Shown here in pieces: positions 16,679 through 24,703 of a stretch of DNA of 64,000 nt. Under the pieces are notes generated by a model. It was not told the DNA's origin and made no database searches. It saw only the letters and a list, made by a program, of their open reading frames with translations. Position numbers and translations under genes: made by a program. Origin of the DNA: JAZLGI01 sp045616225 (lineage in GTDB: Bacteria; Spirochaetota; Spirochaetia; Sphaerochaetales; Sphaerochaetaceae); contig JAZLGI010000003.1 in NCBI GenBank assembly GCA_045616225.1, forward strand, positions 1-64,000, given 5' to 3'. Every line of letters starts with the position of its first letter. Positions within the stretch are counted from its first letter, which is position 1.

Positions 16679-18124
16679 TTATTTGATTATCTCAAGCAAA
16701 TGTTTCACGAATTCATAAAGACGCTTTGTTGAACTTATAGAAAGCTTTTCATTGACAGAATGAACGTCAAACAAATCCGGTCCAATGGAAACACTGTCCA
16801 TGCCTTCTATCTTGCTGTTTATAACACCACATTCAAGACCTGCATGAATTGCAGTAACTACAGGATCTTTACCCATTTTGTCTTTCCAGGCTTTTGCACA
16901 GAATGCAGCAAGTTCTGAATCTGGATTTGGGGTCCAAGATGGGTATCCGTCACCTATTTGAGTTTCAAAGTCATAGCAGTCAAAGATATTCTTTATTGTA
17001 TTCACAAGATAAAACTTTGCACTTTCCACAGAACTTCTGACACTAACTTCTACATGGAAGCTTTCCTCATTTAACTTGGCAATTGCCAGGTTGTCTGAAG
17101 TTTCCACAATTCCTTCCAATGACTTTGAAATAGAATGAACTCCGTGAGGAACTGTGAACAGTGAATTAATAATTTCCAGGGAATCTCCAGGTAATACACC
17201 GTATTTTACATCTGACAACTCAGGCATACACTTTGAGCAGTGATGTTCTTCCGTAAAACCGGAATCCTGAATTGCGTATTCTTTTTTAATATCCTCAAAA
17301 ACAGAAAGAACTTGTTTCATTATTTCTTTTTTATGCTTTGCAGAAAAAGAAACGATACAACTTGCGGTTGAAGGAATGACATTTCTTCTTGTTCCACCTT
17401 CAAAGCTACAAAGCATAAACGGGTGTCCTGCATAATCAATGGCTTTAAGCATTCTTGCCAAAGCTTTAACAGCATTAAGACGCTGATGATGAATCTCTCC
17501 GCCACTGTGTCCGCCTTTTAAACCGGAAACCGTAATTCTGACCTTTTCCCAATCTGAAGGAATCTCATCAAAAGAAACAGCATGATTTGCAACAAGATCT
17601 ATACCTCCTGCACATCCTACGTAAATAACACCTTCTTCTTCACTGTCCAAGTTAATCATTTTCCTACTTTTGATTAAGCTTTCATCCAATGCATAGGCGC
17701 CATCCATTCCTGTTTCTTCTTTATAAGTAAAAATAGCTTCAAGTTTTCCGTGCTTTGCATTTGGGTCTGTAAAAACAGACATTATCATAGCTACTGCTAT
17801 TCCATTATCTCCGCCAAGACTGGTATCCTTTGCTTTTAGCCAATCCCCGTCCTCATACACTTCTATAGGGTCTTTTGTAAAATCATGTTTGCTGTCAGGA
17901 GTTCTGACACACACCATATCCATATGTCCCTGAAGAGCCACTACCGGTACATTTTCAAAGCCCGGGGTAGCATCCTTATAAACAATGATGTTACCGGTTT
18001 TGTCCTGTTTTGCCTCCAAAGAGTTATCTTTAGCCCAAGACAAGATGTATTCTCTCATTCCGTCTTCATTTCCGCTTTCACGTGGAATGTTGCAAATCTG
18101 CTTAAAGTAATCAAATGTATCCAT
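16679..18124 (-). CDS. pepD: Aminoacyl-histidine dipeptidase (M20C, PepD)
   Basis: 481 residues, the normal size of PepD-type cytosolic dipeptidases that cleave Xaa-His and other dipeptides. Metal-site motifs are LQGHMDMVC (about 80), LGGDNGIAVAM (about 115, bridging Asp), TYKEETGMDGA (about 150, catalytic Glu-Glu), LDSEEEG (about 175) and the last His in IHAGLECG (about 403). The lid domain lies at about 185-390. No signal peptide. It suits a peptide-fermenting lifestyle. It follows the YgjP-type gene on the same strand, 24 bp apart. Confidence 0.9.
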   Translation of the reverse strand: MDTFDYFKQICNIPRESGNEDGMREYILSWAKDNSLEAKQDKTGNIIVYKDATPGFENVPVVALQGHMDMVCVRTPDSKHDFTKDPIEVYEDGDWLKAKDTSLGGDNGIAVAMIMSVFTDPNAKHGKLEAIFTYKEETGMDGAYALDESLIKSRKMINLDSEEEGVIYVGCAGGIDLVANHAVSFDEIPSDWEKVRITVSGLKGGHSGGEIHHQRLNAVKALARMLKAIDYAGHPFMLCSFEGGTRRNVIPSTASCIVSFSAKHKKEIMKQVLSVFEDIKKEYAIQDSGFTEEHHCSKCMPELSDVKYGVLPGDSLEIINSLFTVPHGVHSISKSLEGIVETSDNLAIAKLNEESFHVEVSVRSSVESAKFYLVNTIKNIFDCYDFETQIGDGYPSWTPNPDSELAAFCAKAWKDKMGKDPVVTAIHAGLECGVINSKIEGMDSVSIGPDLFDVHSVNEKLSISSTKRLYEFVKHLLEIIK

Positions 18125-18148
18125 AATTAAGACTCCTTTTTTACCTCA

Positions 18149-18844
18149 TTAAAATAATGAATGAATTGCATGCGTTCTGTCCACATGCTTTAACATAAGT
18201 TCTCTGTTTTTTAGATCAGGCATGAATTTTCCCATCTCTGTCCAAAATGCCTCACTATGATTAGGATGTTTCAGATGGCAAAGTTCATGAAGTACAGTCA
18301 TATCAATAAGCTTTTCATCAAGACAAGCCGTCATTGCACTTATTTTAATCTCTTTTCTGCGACAATAACAAACGCCCCATCTGCTTTTTGAATTGTTTAC
18401 AGAAAAAACAGGCACATCCACTTCCAGCAAAGAACTCCAAAACGGAATTCTATTTGAAATGAAATGCTCAAGCTGTTTTTTGTAAAATTCAAAAAGTGCT
18501 TTTCTTATTTTTTCTTTATCGTGAATGTCTTTCTGTGAAACTATTATAAGATTGTTTTCTTGATGAACAGCTTTTTTACCTTCCATTACTTTTAAAGTAT
18601 AATCATTTCCCCAAAAGGGAATTAACTCTCCTGTTTCATAAGAATAAGGTTTTAACAAAACACTGTGTTTTTTAATCCAGTCTTTATTTGAAGATATAAA
18701 ATCCCTTATCTCAGAGTCAGATTTTAAGGTATTGCAGCTTACTTCCAGTTGCCCTCTTGGATTAATATGCATTCTAACGCTTTTTTGTCCTGGTTTTCTT
18801 TTCAGGATAAAGCTTATGTCTTCAAAAGTTGAATACTTAGTCAT
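18149..18844 (-). CDS. YgjP-like M48 metallopeptidase
   Basis: 231 residues, DUF45/YgjP family. The zinc motif VLHELCHLKHPNHSEAFW (HExxH plus a third His and the FW signature) lies near residues 188-205, and NSKSRWGVCY is the usual preceding element. Family members are soluble zinc metalloproteases of unclear substrate that often lie near restriction or housekeeping genes. Its ATG is only 22 bp from the divergent ATG of the TraB-type gene, so the promoters must extend into coding sequence. Confidence 0.85.
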   Translation of the reverse strand: MTKYSTFEDISFILKRKPGQKSVRMHINPRGQLEVSCNTLKSDSEIRDFISSNKDWIKKHSVLLKPYSYETGELIPFWGNDYTLKVMEGKKAVHQENNLIIVSQKDIHDKEKIRKALFEFYKKQLEHFISNRIPFWSSLLEVDVPVFSVNNSKSRWGVCYCRRKEIKISAMTACLDEKLIDMTVLHELCHLKHPNHSEAFWTEMGKFMPDLKNRELMLKHVDRTHAIHSLF

Positions 18845-18866
18845 TTCTTACTATTATAGCAGATAT

Positions 18867-20063
18867 ATGAAAACAGAACACCTCAGCGACACAATCAACA
18901 AAATATACATGGACAACGGTGACATAATCACCTTAATAGGAACTGCTCACGTAAGTGCAAACAGCGTAGAAGAAGTTTCACGCGTAATTGACGAAGTTCA
19001 ACCGGATAGAGTCTGCCTTGAATTAGACCAGGCCAGAATGGATAGCAAAACAAAAGAAAACGATTATTCAAACATGGACTTGGGAAAAGTTTTTAAAGAA
19101 GGAAAAACCTTTTTAGTCTTGGCAAATACTATTTTGGCTTCTTATCAGAAAAAAATGGGAACTCAGGTAGGTGGAATTACTCCGGGAGAAGAAATTCTTT
19201 CAGCCGGAAGAATTGCCAAAGAAAGAAATATTCCTGTTTCCCTTTGTGACAGAGATATTAATACCACCTTCAAAAGAGCATGGAGAATGAGTAGCTTCAC
19301 CAACAAAATAAAAATGATTGGGACTCTTCTTTCCAGTGCTTTTGACAAAGAAGAATATACGGCAGAAGAACTTGAGAATCTTAAGAACACAGACAATATC
19401 CAGGAAATGCTTAACGAAGTTGCAAAAGAACTTCCGGCTGCAAAAACGGCTCTTATTGATGAGAGAGACAGATTTTTGGCAACAAGCATTGTACAAGCAC
19501 CTGGACATAACAAAGTTGCAATCATAGGTGCAGGACATGCAAAAGGTGTTATTGAAACAATAAGTAAGGTAGAAAACGGAACTCTTTCTTCAAATTTAAC
19601 AGACATCTCATCTGTTCCGGCTGCTTCAAAAACCGGAAAAATTGCAGGTTGGATTATTCCTATTCTCATTATAGGCTTTGTTATTTATTCATGTCTTACT
19701 TATGGTTTTGATCAGGGAGTAAGATATTTCCTGGTTTGGGCTGGTTCAAACGCAGCCGCAACAATGCTTTTTGCAATTCTTTCTATTGCACATCCGTTAA
19801 ACTGGCTTGTTGCGGCATTAAGTGCGCCAATAGCAGTAATGAACCCTGTTCTTGGAGTTGGAATTTTCACAGGTATAGCAGAAAGTAAACTTAGAAAACC
19901 AAAAGTCAAAGATTTTGAAAATCTTTCTGATGATGTTGGAAAACTCAAAGGCTGGTTCAAAAACAGAGTACTTCATGCTTTCTTAATTTTCTTCACAACC
20001 AGCCTTGGAAGCATTTTGGGAACATTTGTACTGTTCCCTGTAATGCTTAGAGTTTTGGGTTAG
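18867..20063 (+). CDS. TraB/PrgY-type membrane protein
   Basis: From ATG 18867 (398 residues). The N-terminal 230 residues are a TraB/GumN domain (LIGTAHVSANSVEEVSRVI and VAIIGAGHAKGVIETI contain the two GxxH motifs, with RVCLELDQARM between). Four hydrophobic segments follow (about 255-275, 285-305, 320-340, 370-395). Family members such as PrgY are thought to inactivate peptides at the membrane. The frame is open back to 18732, but that would overlap the divergent YgjP gene. Confidence 0.8.
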   Translation: MKTEHLSDTINKIYMDNGDIITLIGTAHVSANSVEEVSRVIDEVQPDRVCLELDQARMDSKTKENDYSNMDLGKVFKEGKTFLVLANTILASYQKKMGTQVGGITPGEEILSAGRIAKERNIPVSLCDRDINTTFKRAWRMSSFTNKIKMIGTLLSSAFDKEEYTAEELENLKNTDNIQEMLNEVAKELPAAKTALIDERDRFLATSIVQAPGHNKVAIIGAGHAKGVIETISKVENGTLSSNLTDISSVPAASKTGKIAGWIIPILIIGFVIYSCLTYGFDQGVRYFLVWAGSNAAATMLFAILSIAHPLNWLVAALSAPIAVMNPVLGVGIFTGIAESKLRKPKVKDFENLSDDVGKLKGWFKNRVLHAFLIFFTTSLGSILGTFVLFPVMLRVLG

Positions 20064-20138
20064 AGCAATTTTCAAAAATGATTTTCTCCTCGCAAATCCA
20101 AATCCATTGTCCACAAAGCTTAGTTTTGAAATTTGCTC
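20063..20138. repeat. Inverted repeat between convergent TraB-type gene and radA
   Basis: GAGCAATTTTCAAAA (20063-20077) and TTTTGAAATTTGCTC (20124-20138) pair with one mismatch across a 46-nt loop. It may serve as a weak shared terminator, as no compact hairpin is seen here. Confidence 0.35.
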
Positions 20139-20139
20139 G

Positions 20140-21486
20140 TTAATTTTTAAATCTTAGAGCATCTTTTATTTTCTGACACTTTCTCACAATTAATTTTGAA
20201 TCAAAACTTTGGGAATAAGGAATCATAGCCTTTTCAAATCCCATTTCATAAGCAGTTTTGAGTCTTCTCTCTGCAAAACTTACAGGTCTGACCTCTCCTG
20301 CCAAAGAAAGTTCTCCAAAACATAACATTTTTGCCGGTAACGTAGCATCATTAGCTGCAGACCAAAGAGCAATTGCAATAGCAAGATCTACGGAAACATC
20401 ATTTACCTTCACACCACCGGCTACATTCACATAGATATCTTTGTCAGTAAGCCTTACATTTGCATGACGCTCCAGAATTGCAGCAATTCTTGTTACCCTA
20501 GAAGAATCTATCCTGTCTGAATAAACACGGCTATAGCCCGTTTTTGCCTCTACAACAAGGGCCTGTATTTCTACCATGAATGTCCTGGAACCTTCAACTA
20601 TTGCCGTAAATGCAATTCCCGGAGGAAGAATATCATCTTCCCTCTCGCTGATAAAAAAGCTTGAAGGATCTTTTACTCCTTCAAGACCTTGACTTGTCAT
20701 TAAGAAAATTCCAATTTCATCTACACTTCCAAATCTGTTCTTAGCCGCCCTAATTAATCTCACACCCATGGAAGCCTGTTCAAAATACAGAACAGTATCT
20801 ACCATATGTTCTACGATTTTTGGACCTGCAATTGTTCCTTCTTTTGTTACATGCCCAATGAAAAAAACTGTAATTCCAATTCTCTTTGCAAGACTTATTA
20901 TGTCCAGACAACAGGATTTCATCTGTGAAACAGACCCTGCAGAAGATGAGATTTCTTCTGACACAAGTGTTTGCAGAGAATCTATAACAGCAATTTGAGG
21001 TTTCTCTTTTTCAAGGATAGTAAGGATTCCTCCCAATCTTGTTTCGCAGCAAATATTAATCTTTTTTGTGTCAAGATTAAGTCTTTCTGCTCTCTGCCTT
21101 ACCTGACTGGGACTTTCTTCTCCGGAAACATATAAAACTTTTCTATCAGAACTGCATTTGGCAACAACCTGAAGCATAAGTGTAGATTTTCCTATTCCCG
21201 GTTCTCCTCCTACAAGAATGGCAGAGGCTCTTACAATACCTCCGCCAAGAACTCTATCCAATTCTGATATTCCGCTGTCAAATCTGAATTCCGTTTCATA
21301 AGGGACATCTGACAATGCAACTGAATTTGCAGTTTGTGAGTCTTCCTTACTAAGTTTGTTTTTTGGACTTAATTTCTCTTCTGTAAAGGAATTCCAAGCT
21401 CCACACTCAGGACATCTTCCCAACCATTTAGAGCTTGAAAAACCACAATCAGAACAGACAAATCTAGTAATTTCTTCTTTTGCCAT
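20140..21486 (-). CDS. radA: DNA repair protein RadA
   Basis: 448 residues. The order is a four-cysteine zinc finger (CSDCGFSSSKWLGRCPEC, residues 11-28), RecA-like core with Walker A GEPGIGKST near 99, the RadA-specific KNRFG motif near 250, and a Lon-protease-like C-terminal domain (about 340-448). RadA is a hexameric helicase-like branch-migration protein in homologous recombination. It is 60 bp downstream of the PPIase gene on the same strand. Confidence 0.95.
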   Translation of the reverse strand: MAKEEITRFVCSDCGFSSSKWLGRCPECGAWNSFTEEKLSPKNKLSKEDSQTANSVALSDVPYETEFRFDSGISELDRVLGGGIVRASAILVGGEPGIGKSTLMLQVVAKCSSDRKVLYVSGEESPSQVRQRAERLNLDTKKINICCETRLGGILTILEKEKPQIAVIDSLQTLVSEEISSSAGSVSQMKSCCLDIISLAKRIGITVFFIGHVTKEGTIAGPKIVEHMVDTVLYFEQASMGVRLIRAAKNRFGSVDEIGIFLMTSQGLEGVKDPSSFFISEREDDILPPGIAFTAIVEGSRTFMVEIQALVVEAKTGYSRVYSDRIDSSRVTRIAAILERHANVRLTDKDIYVNVAGGVKVNDVSVDLAIAIALWSAANDATLPAKMLCFGELSLAGEVRPVSFAERRLKTAYEMGFEKAMIPYSQSFDSKLIVRKCQKIKDALRFKN

Positions 21487-21545
21487 TTTTTAATAAGCAC
21501 TCCTAACTAACTATTTTTACCCTGCGCAGCCGGAGTTCTTTACAA

Positions 21546-22493
21546 TTAAAAATCAATAAGTTCTACATCAAACACAAGATAAGCGTTTGGCGGAATAATT
21601 CCAGGGTATCCGTGAACCCCATAACCCAATTCAGGAGGTATAATAAGAGTTCTCTTCTCTCCCTTACTCATTGTCTGAAGAGCTTCATTCCAACCTTCTA
21701 TCACCTGTCCTACTGCAAATACTGCAGGTTCTCCCCTATGAACAGATGAATCAAAAATTCTTCCATCCATCAAAGAACCGGTATAGTGTACAGTTACATT
21801 TTGACCCATTTTAGGAGATTTTTTATGATCACCGTCTTTAATAACAACATATCTTAATCCTGAAGCAGTTTTCACAGCATTTGGCCAACGGTTTTTAATT
21901 TCAGAATCTATTTTTTCTATTTCCTTTCTTCTTCTTTCCATGGCCTTATTTGCTGCAGTTTCTACCAAATCACTGAAAATTTGTTTTGTAACCTTAAAAT
22001 TTTGAGCCTTTTTTCCAATTCTTTCTATTTCAACTGTAATTATTTTGTCACCTTGAACAATAGAATTTACTACATCCTGTCCTTCAACAACTTTACCAAA
22101 TACAGAATGTTTATCGTTTAACCATGGTGTTTTGACATGGGTAATAAAGAACTGGCTTCCGTTTGTTCCAGGACCTGCATTAGCCATACTCATAACTCCT
22201 GGACCATCATGTCTAAGAGATGAATCAAATTCATCAGGGAAAGAATACCCAGGTCCTCCGGTACCGTCACCCTTTGGGCAACCTCCCTGAATCATAAAGT
22301 TCTCAATTACTCTATGAAAACAAAGTCCTTCGTAGAAATTTTCACCTTCATCTTCAAGATTAAGTTCCCCTTCTACAAGTCCAACAAAATTTGCTACAGT
22401 CATTGGAACTTTCTCAAATTCAAGATTTACTACAATATCACCTTTTTCTGTCTTTATAATTGCATAAAGACCATCTTTTTCTTTATAACTCAT
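21546..22493 (-). CDS. Dual-family peptidyl-prolyl isomerase (cyclophilin-FKBP fusion)
   Basis: 315 residues joining two unrelated PPIase folds. Residues 5-165 are a cyclophilin: FHRVIENFMIQGGCPKGDG, NGSQFFIT and WLNDKHSVFGKV carry the Arg, Phe, Gln and His active-site pattern. A basic helical linker (about 165-205, MERRRKEIEKIDSEI) follows. Residues 208-315 are an FKBP: VTVHYTG, GRIFDSS, VIEGWNEAL and LGYGVHG include the active-site Tyr, Phe, Asp, Val-Ile, Trp and Tyr. No signal peptide, so cytoplasmic. I recall cyclophilin-first dual immunophilins from treponemes and flavobacteria. It follows parB by 17 bp. Confidence 0.9.
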   Translation of the reverse strand: MSYKEKDGLYAIIKTEKGDIVVNLEFEKVPMTVANFVGLVEGELNLEDEGENFYEGLCFHRVIENFMIQGGCPKGDGTGGPGYSFPDEFDSSLRHDGPGVMSMANAGPGTNGSQFFITHVKTPWLNDKHSVFGKVVEGQDVVNSIVQGDKIITVEIERIGKKAQNFKVTKQIFSDLVETAANKAMERRRKEIEKIDSEIKNRWPNAVKTASGLRYVVIKDGDHKKSPKMGQNVTVHYTGSLMDGRIFDSSVHRGEPAVFAVGQVIEGWNEALQTMSKGEKRTLIIPPELGYGVHGYPGIIPPNAYLVFDVELIDF

Positions 22494-22510
22494 TTTACTG
22501 CCTACATTTA

Positions 22511-23446
22511 TTAAAATTTTACTTCTTCTTCGTTATCAAAAAGATAACCGTTTGGATCTAAAAACTGATAAATTCTTTCCAGTTCATCCGTATTATTAAA
22601 AGGAATAACTACTTTACCTTTGTTAAGTTTTCCTTTAATTTCTACTTTGCATCCACTTGCAGAAAGAAATTTTTCTTCTATTTCCATTATTTCTTCTGTT
22701 TTAATCTTCTTTTGCTTAATTAAAACTCTATTCGTATTAATTGCACGTATTCCATTATTTAGATTACTTGCCAATTCTTCAGATTGTCTAACAGATAAGC
22801 CTTTTGAAATAATTTCAGAATAAAGTATTTCTCTTTCAGCAGGATTTTCTACACTTAATAAAGCTCTTGCATGCCCACTGGTAAAATCTCCTTTTTCAAG
22901 AGAATCAAGCATATTTGGCGCAAGATTCAACAATCTTATACTATTAGCTATGGCAGGACGGCTTTTACCAACTCTTTTAGCAAGTTCTTCCTGTTTAATT
23001 CCGGATTGTGATATAAGGTAACTATAAGCCCTGGCTTCTTCAACAGGATTCAAGCTTTCTCTTTGAATATTCTCAATTAAAGAGACTTCCATCCTTTGTA
23101 AATCAGAAAATTCTCTGACAATACAAGGTACTTTACTGAGTCCTGCCAATTTGGAAGCTCTATATCTTCTTTCGCCTGCAATTATTACATAGCTATTTTC
23201 AGAAATTTCTTCCACTAGAAGCGGTTGAATTATTCCTTGTGCAGCTATTGATTGAGCCAATTCATTAAGTTTTTCCACATCAAAGACTTTTCGCGGTTGA
23301 TTAGGGTTAGCTTTAATATTTGAAATGTCAATTTCAATTATTTTTGCACCTGTTTCTTTCAATTTTTCTGTTTCAAAATTTGCGAAGGCATCATAATTCC
23401 CCATAAGAGATTCAATACCTCTGCCCAGACCTTTCTTAATTGACAC
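22511..23446 (-). CDS. parB: Chromosome partitioning protein ParB
   Basis: 311 residues. The N-terminal CTPase domain carries NPNQPRKVFD (about 46-55), GERRYRASKLAGL (about 92-104) and SLIENIQRE (about 122-130). The HTH that reads parS follows (GIKQEELAKRVGKSRPAIANSI, about 150-172, abridged). The C-terminal dimerisation domain closes the protein. ParB loads at parS and spreads to organise the origin. A perfect parS is at 24527-24542, 1.1 kb upstream. It overlaps parA by 11 bp. Confidence 0.95.
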   Translation of the reverse strand: MSIKKGLGRGIESLMGNYDAFANFETEKLKETGAKIIEIDISNIKANPNQPRKVFDVEKLNELAQSIAAQGIIQPLLVEEISENSYVIIAGERRYRASKLAGLSKVPCIVREFSDLQRMEVSLIENIQRESLNPVEEARAYSYLISQSGIKQEELAKRVGKSRPAIANSIRLLNLAPNMLDSLEKGDFTSGHARALLSVENPAEREILYSEIISKGLSVRQSEELASNLNNGIRAINTNRVLIKQKKIKTEEIMEIEEKFLSASGCKVEIKGKLNKGKVVIPFNNTDELERIYQFLDPNGYLFDNEEEVKF

Positions 23447-24194
23447 GATTTATAATCTCCTTAGTAAGTTTTGAATAAGCAACAGCTCCGGGACAATGCT
23501 TATCATATATAGTAATAGGAACGCCATGACTTGGAGCTTCACTTAAAGTAATATTTCTTGGAATTAAGGTATCAAAAACAACACCTTTAAAAAACTGTAC
23601 TACATCTTCTACTACTTGATTGCAAAGTTTTGAACGCTTAGCATACATTGTAAAAGCTATACCCAAAACTTTTAATTCAGGATTAAGATTTCTTCTTACT
23701 GCAGTAACCGTTTTCATAAGCATATTCAATCCTTCCATAGCAAAATATTCACATTGCATTGGAATTACAACAAATTCAGTCCAAGTTAAAGCATTCATTG
23801 TTATTAAATCTAAAGAAGGAGGGCAATCTGCAAGAATGTAATCAAAATCTTCTTCCAAAGGTTCTATAGCATTCTTTAAGAAGAATTCTCTTCTTTCTTC
23901 ATCTACCAATTCAACAGCAAGGCCTGCCATATTAATCCCACCAACCAAACAAAAAAGATTTTTTACCGGAGTGGCTTGTATTGAACTTTTATCTGCATTA
24001 CCTGCAATTAATTCATAAACACCAGGCTTAGTTTTATCAGCAGAAACAGCACTAGAGAGATTTCCTTGAGCATCAAGATCAAGAAGCAGCACTTTGCTTC
24101 CTTTTGAAGCAAGGAATGCACCTACATTAACACAGGTAGTTGTCTTTCCAACACCACCTTTTTGGTTAATAAAAATAATTTTTTTTGCTTTCAT
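23436..24194 (-). CDS. parA: Chromosome partitioning ATPase ParA (Soj)
   Basis: 252 residues. The deviant Walker A KGGVGKTTT with signature Lys is at about residues 13-21, followed by LLDLDAQGN (about 38-46) and the switch YILADCPPSLD (about 118-128). It lacks an N-terminal HTH, so it is the short Soj type rather than plasmid P1 type. ParA binds DNA non-specifically and moves ParB-parS complexes. It is the first gene of the leftward parA-parB-PPIase-radA series and is divergent from nfu. Confidence 0.95.
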   Translation of the reverse strand: MKAKKIIFINQKGGVGKTTTCVNVGAFLASKGSKVLLLDLDAQGNLSSAVSADKTKPGVYELIAGNADKSSIQATPVKNLFCLVGGINMAGLAVELVDEERREFFLKNAIEPLEEDFDYILADCPPSLDLITMNALTWTEFVVIPMQCEYFAMEGLNMLMKTVTAVRRNLNPELKVLGIAFTMYAKRSKLCNQVVEDVVQFFKGVVFDTLIPRNITLSEAPSHGVPITIYDKHCPGAVAYSKLTKEIINRVN

Positions 24195-24285
24195 GTTTTA
24201 ATAATACAATTAAAAAACTAAATTGTCATCATTTCTTGACTTATTCTAAAACAATTACTACGATTAGTTTTAAAAGGAAAACAAT

Positions 24286-24522
24286 ATGGAAGATTTTGAA
24301 GCAAAAATTAAAGAAGCAATAGAATTAATTAGACCATCCTTGCAAAACGATGGTGGCGATATTCAATTTGTCAGAACAGAAGGGAAAAAAGTATTCGTAA
24401 AACTCCAAGGTGCTTGTGCCGGATGTATGATGGCTGCAATGACATTAAAAGGTGGAGTTGAAAGAATGCTTAAGTCAGAAGTTGATCCTGATATTGAAGT
24501 TGAAAACGTGACAGAATTTTAA
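24286..24522 (+). CDS. NifU C-terminal-like iron-sulfur scaffold protein (Nfu)
   Basis: 78 residues, a stand-alone Nfu domain: VKLQGACAGCMMAAMTLKG holds the Cys-x2-Cys pair (near residues 45-48) that holds a [4Fe-4S] cluster across a dimer for delivery to apoproteins. IRPSLQNDGGDIQFV is the family's N-terminal motif. Ribosome site AAGGA. The gene is monocistronic: parA is divergent to the left, and parS and a terminator follow directly. Confidence 0.9.
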   Translation: MEDFEAKIKEAIELIRPSLQNDGGDIQFVRTEGKKVFVKLQGACAGCMMAAMTLKGGVERMLKSEVDPDIEVENVTEF

Positions 24523-24526
24523 TGAA

Positions 24527-24542
24527 TGTTTCACGTGAAACA
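24527..24542. promoter_or_regulatory. parS centromere site
   Basis: TGTTTCACGTGAAACA is a perfect 16-bp palindrome identical to the bacterial parS consensus. It lies 4 bp after the nfu stop, next to parA-parB and about 4.9 kb from dnaA. I saw no second perfect copy in the window. Confidence 0.95.
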
Positions 24543-24543
24543 T

Positions 24544-24572
24544 ATACCGTCCATTAGGGCGGTATTTTTTTT
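24544..24572 (+). terminator. Terminator of nfu, abutting parS
   Basis: ATACCGTCC and GGGCGGTAT pair (one G-U) around ATTA and run into a T tract. It starts 1 bp after parS. Confidence 0.8.
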
Positions 24573-24634
24573 CAATCGCTTTTTTAAATCTGATTGTTTT
24601 TTACAATTTAATTTTTAAAAGAAAAATTTAATTA

Positions 24635-24670
24635 AAAAACTGCATTCCAGATAGCTAGAATGCAGTTTTT
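24635..24670. terminator. Terminator of gyrA (bidirectional)
   Basis: A 13-bp perfect stem AAAAACTGCATTC/GAATGCAGTTTTT with a 10-nt loop lies downstream of the leftward gyrA. A second small perfect hairpin (GTTTCTA/TAGAAAC) is at 24678-24695. Confidence 0.75.
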
Positions 24671-24703
24671 AGTTCATGTTTCTATTTATAGAAACAGAAT
24701 CTT

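Noticed and set aside
18065..18082. Second parS-like sequence (TTTCACGTGGAA)
   Set aside because: Only the central CACGTG and part of one arm match; it lies in pepD coding sequence.
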